A stretch of 64,000 nt of DNA, taken from Chondrilla cf. caribensis (lineage: Eukaryota > Porifera > Demospongiae > Chondrillida > Chondrillidae). This document shows positions 63,407 through 64,000 of the stretch, piece after piece. Position numbers and translations under genes: made by a program. Positions within the stretch are counted from its first letter, which is position 1. Every line of letters begins with the position of its first letter. Below the pieces are notes generated by a model. It searched no databases, was not told where the DNA came from, and worked only from the letters and a program-made list of their open reading frames with translations. The stretch spans positions 2,461,633 through 2,525,632 of the forward strand of contig OZ026549.1 of the NCBI GenBank assembly GCA_964020155.1, written 5' to 3'.

Positions 63407-63492
63407 GTCAGTTAGCACTTCCTTTGACCACTGAAATGTTTGGGCATAAACAAAAGGAAACATTTCTATGACCACAGGAAGTATTAACTGAT
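63407..63492. promoter_or_regulatory. promoter palindrome of gene 6
   Basis: Left arm 63407-63440 and right arm 63459-63492, about 70 bp upstream of the leader ATG at 63563. It is homologous to the palindromes at 22393 and 45375, with GGAAGTATTAACTGA in the right arm. Confidence 0.65.
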
Positions 63493-63562
63493 ATAATATA
63501 GGCATTTATTGGACACTCTGACAAAATAACCCTAATCCAGTTTTATTGTTCAAGCGGGGAAG

Positions 63563-63632
63563 ATGAGCTACATCAAAAGAATCTTTTTGATGAGTACTGT
63601 ACTCTGCATAACAATTACAAGTGCCTTTTCAG
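63563..63632 (+). CDS. leader exon of receptor gene 6 (body beyond window)
   Basis: A class II leader starting MSYIKRIFLMSTVLCITIT, ending in AFSG with a phase-1 donor TCAG-GTGAGT. It is one substitution away from gene 4 at most codons and keeps the same promoter palindrome. Intron 1 runs to the window end, and its start still matches intron 1 of gene 4 and the region after the relic leader (TGGTCAGGCCAGGCCACAAT near 63687). The Ig1 exon is expected 1.5-3 kb downstream, outside the window. Confidence 0.75.
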
Positions 63633-64000
63633 GTGAGTGCGACTTTCCAGTTGGTCGAATCAAAATTCAGTCATTGTGGCATATTTGGTCAGGCCAGGCC
63701 ACAATTAATGGGGGAAATGGTCCGCGACAGGAACAGCCAAAGGGGCTCGCTAACTTTCACAAAGTCGCTCTTTATTTTTTTAGTCATTGCCGGGTCTATT
63801 TGCTCATTTAGGCATAGTTAGGTTCATTCTCATCAATAATTTATGGAATTATTTCTCGTGATTTGATTAAAAAAATTATCCAGCACTTGTCATGTGTTCG
63901 CAGCCACCACTTCATCTGGTTATACCTAGCACTTACAGACCTCAAGGCTCCGTCAGTCCATATCACCTGATTTGTATATCACAATCACAAGCTTAATGCG

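Larger units (their letters stand above)
56780..63562. repeat. duplicated intergenic spacer, copy S3
   Basis: It corresponds to S2 (38773-45547) in order and length once inserted elements are discounted. The 56860-57470 stretch matches 39350-39850. The 57600-57880 stretch matches 40080-40380. The 59103-60130 stretch matches 40390-41450. The 62700-63560 stretch matches 44650-45545. The ATAACCCAGTTACTATCTGG marker occurs near 59857, 61978 and 62421. It contains two inserted elements (57896-59102 and 61535-61888). No gene is seen. Confidence 0.75.

Noticed and set aside
1..64000. tRNA, rRNA, CRISPR or operon-like features
   Set aside because: No tRNA box pairs, rRNA stretches or spaced direct repeats of CRISPR type were seen; gene structure is clearly eukaryotic.

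Overview
This looks like nuclear DNA from an invertebrate animal, most probably a sponge or another early-branching metazoan. The evidence is AT-rich sequence, spliced genes with GT-AG introns, many short inverted-repeat transposons and microsatellites, and an animal-type receptor tyrosine kinase (RTK). I see no bacterial operons, CRISPR arrays or convincing RNA genes. The species assignment is inference.

The core of the window is a tandem cluster of related plus-strand cell-surface receptor genes. Each uses the same extracellular plan: a short leader exon, then four domain exons (Ig1, Ig2, a divergent FN3-like domain and a canonical FN3 domain), then a transmembrane segment. All domain exons are symmetric phase 1-1. 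Only the cytoplasmic ends differ. Gene 1 (about 7.6-17.0 kb) has two copies of the four-domain ectodomain and a complete tyrosine kinase domain. Gene 2 (23.4-28.7 kb) has a kinase-free tail with repeated LYT motifs and a proline-rich segment. Genes 3 (34.0-38.8 kb) and 4 (45.5-49.5 kb) have kinase-free tails built from repeated YxxL(D/N)xxK units. A fifth copy (54.6-56.8 kb) is a wrecked gene-3-like pseudogene. The leader exon of a sixth gene lies at 63.56 kb, and its body continues past the window. A decayed leader at 22.57 kb marks another lost copy.

The spacers are themselves duplicated. The sequences after gene 1, gene 3 and the pseudogene share long blocks ending in the same promoter and leader type (class II, beginning MSYIKRIF). 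Genes 2 and 3 share another leader and promoter class (class I, beginning MENIGKVY). The class II promoters contain an imperfect palindrome with arms of about 34 bp, 70-100 bp upstream of the ATG. The pseudogene, relic leader and repeated spacers point to birth-and-death evolution by unequal exchange.

Mobile elements pepper introns and spacers: a Penelope-like fragment (0.16-0.94 kb), a 1.8 kb TTAA-flanked element carrying a broken THAP finger (5.4-7.2 kb), a 652 bp element with 35 bp terminal repeats, a Tigger-like MITE inside a kinase intron, a non-LTR reverse transcriptase fragment (17.8-18.8 kb), a hAT-like MITE, a Ty3/Gypsy gag-protease fragment (53.1-54.2 kb), a 1.2 kb element with perfect 21 bp terminal repeats, and a SINE/LINE-like insertion with a TTAGG tract.

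Working hypothesis: this is a paired-receptor-like recognition cluster. One shared binding ectodomain, varying mainly in Ig2, feeds a catalytic kinase receptor and several tyrosine-motif docking receptors. That would suit self/non-self or microbial recognition. The function is inference; the gene structures are read from the sequence.
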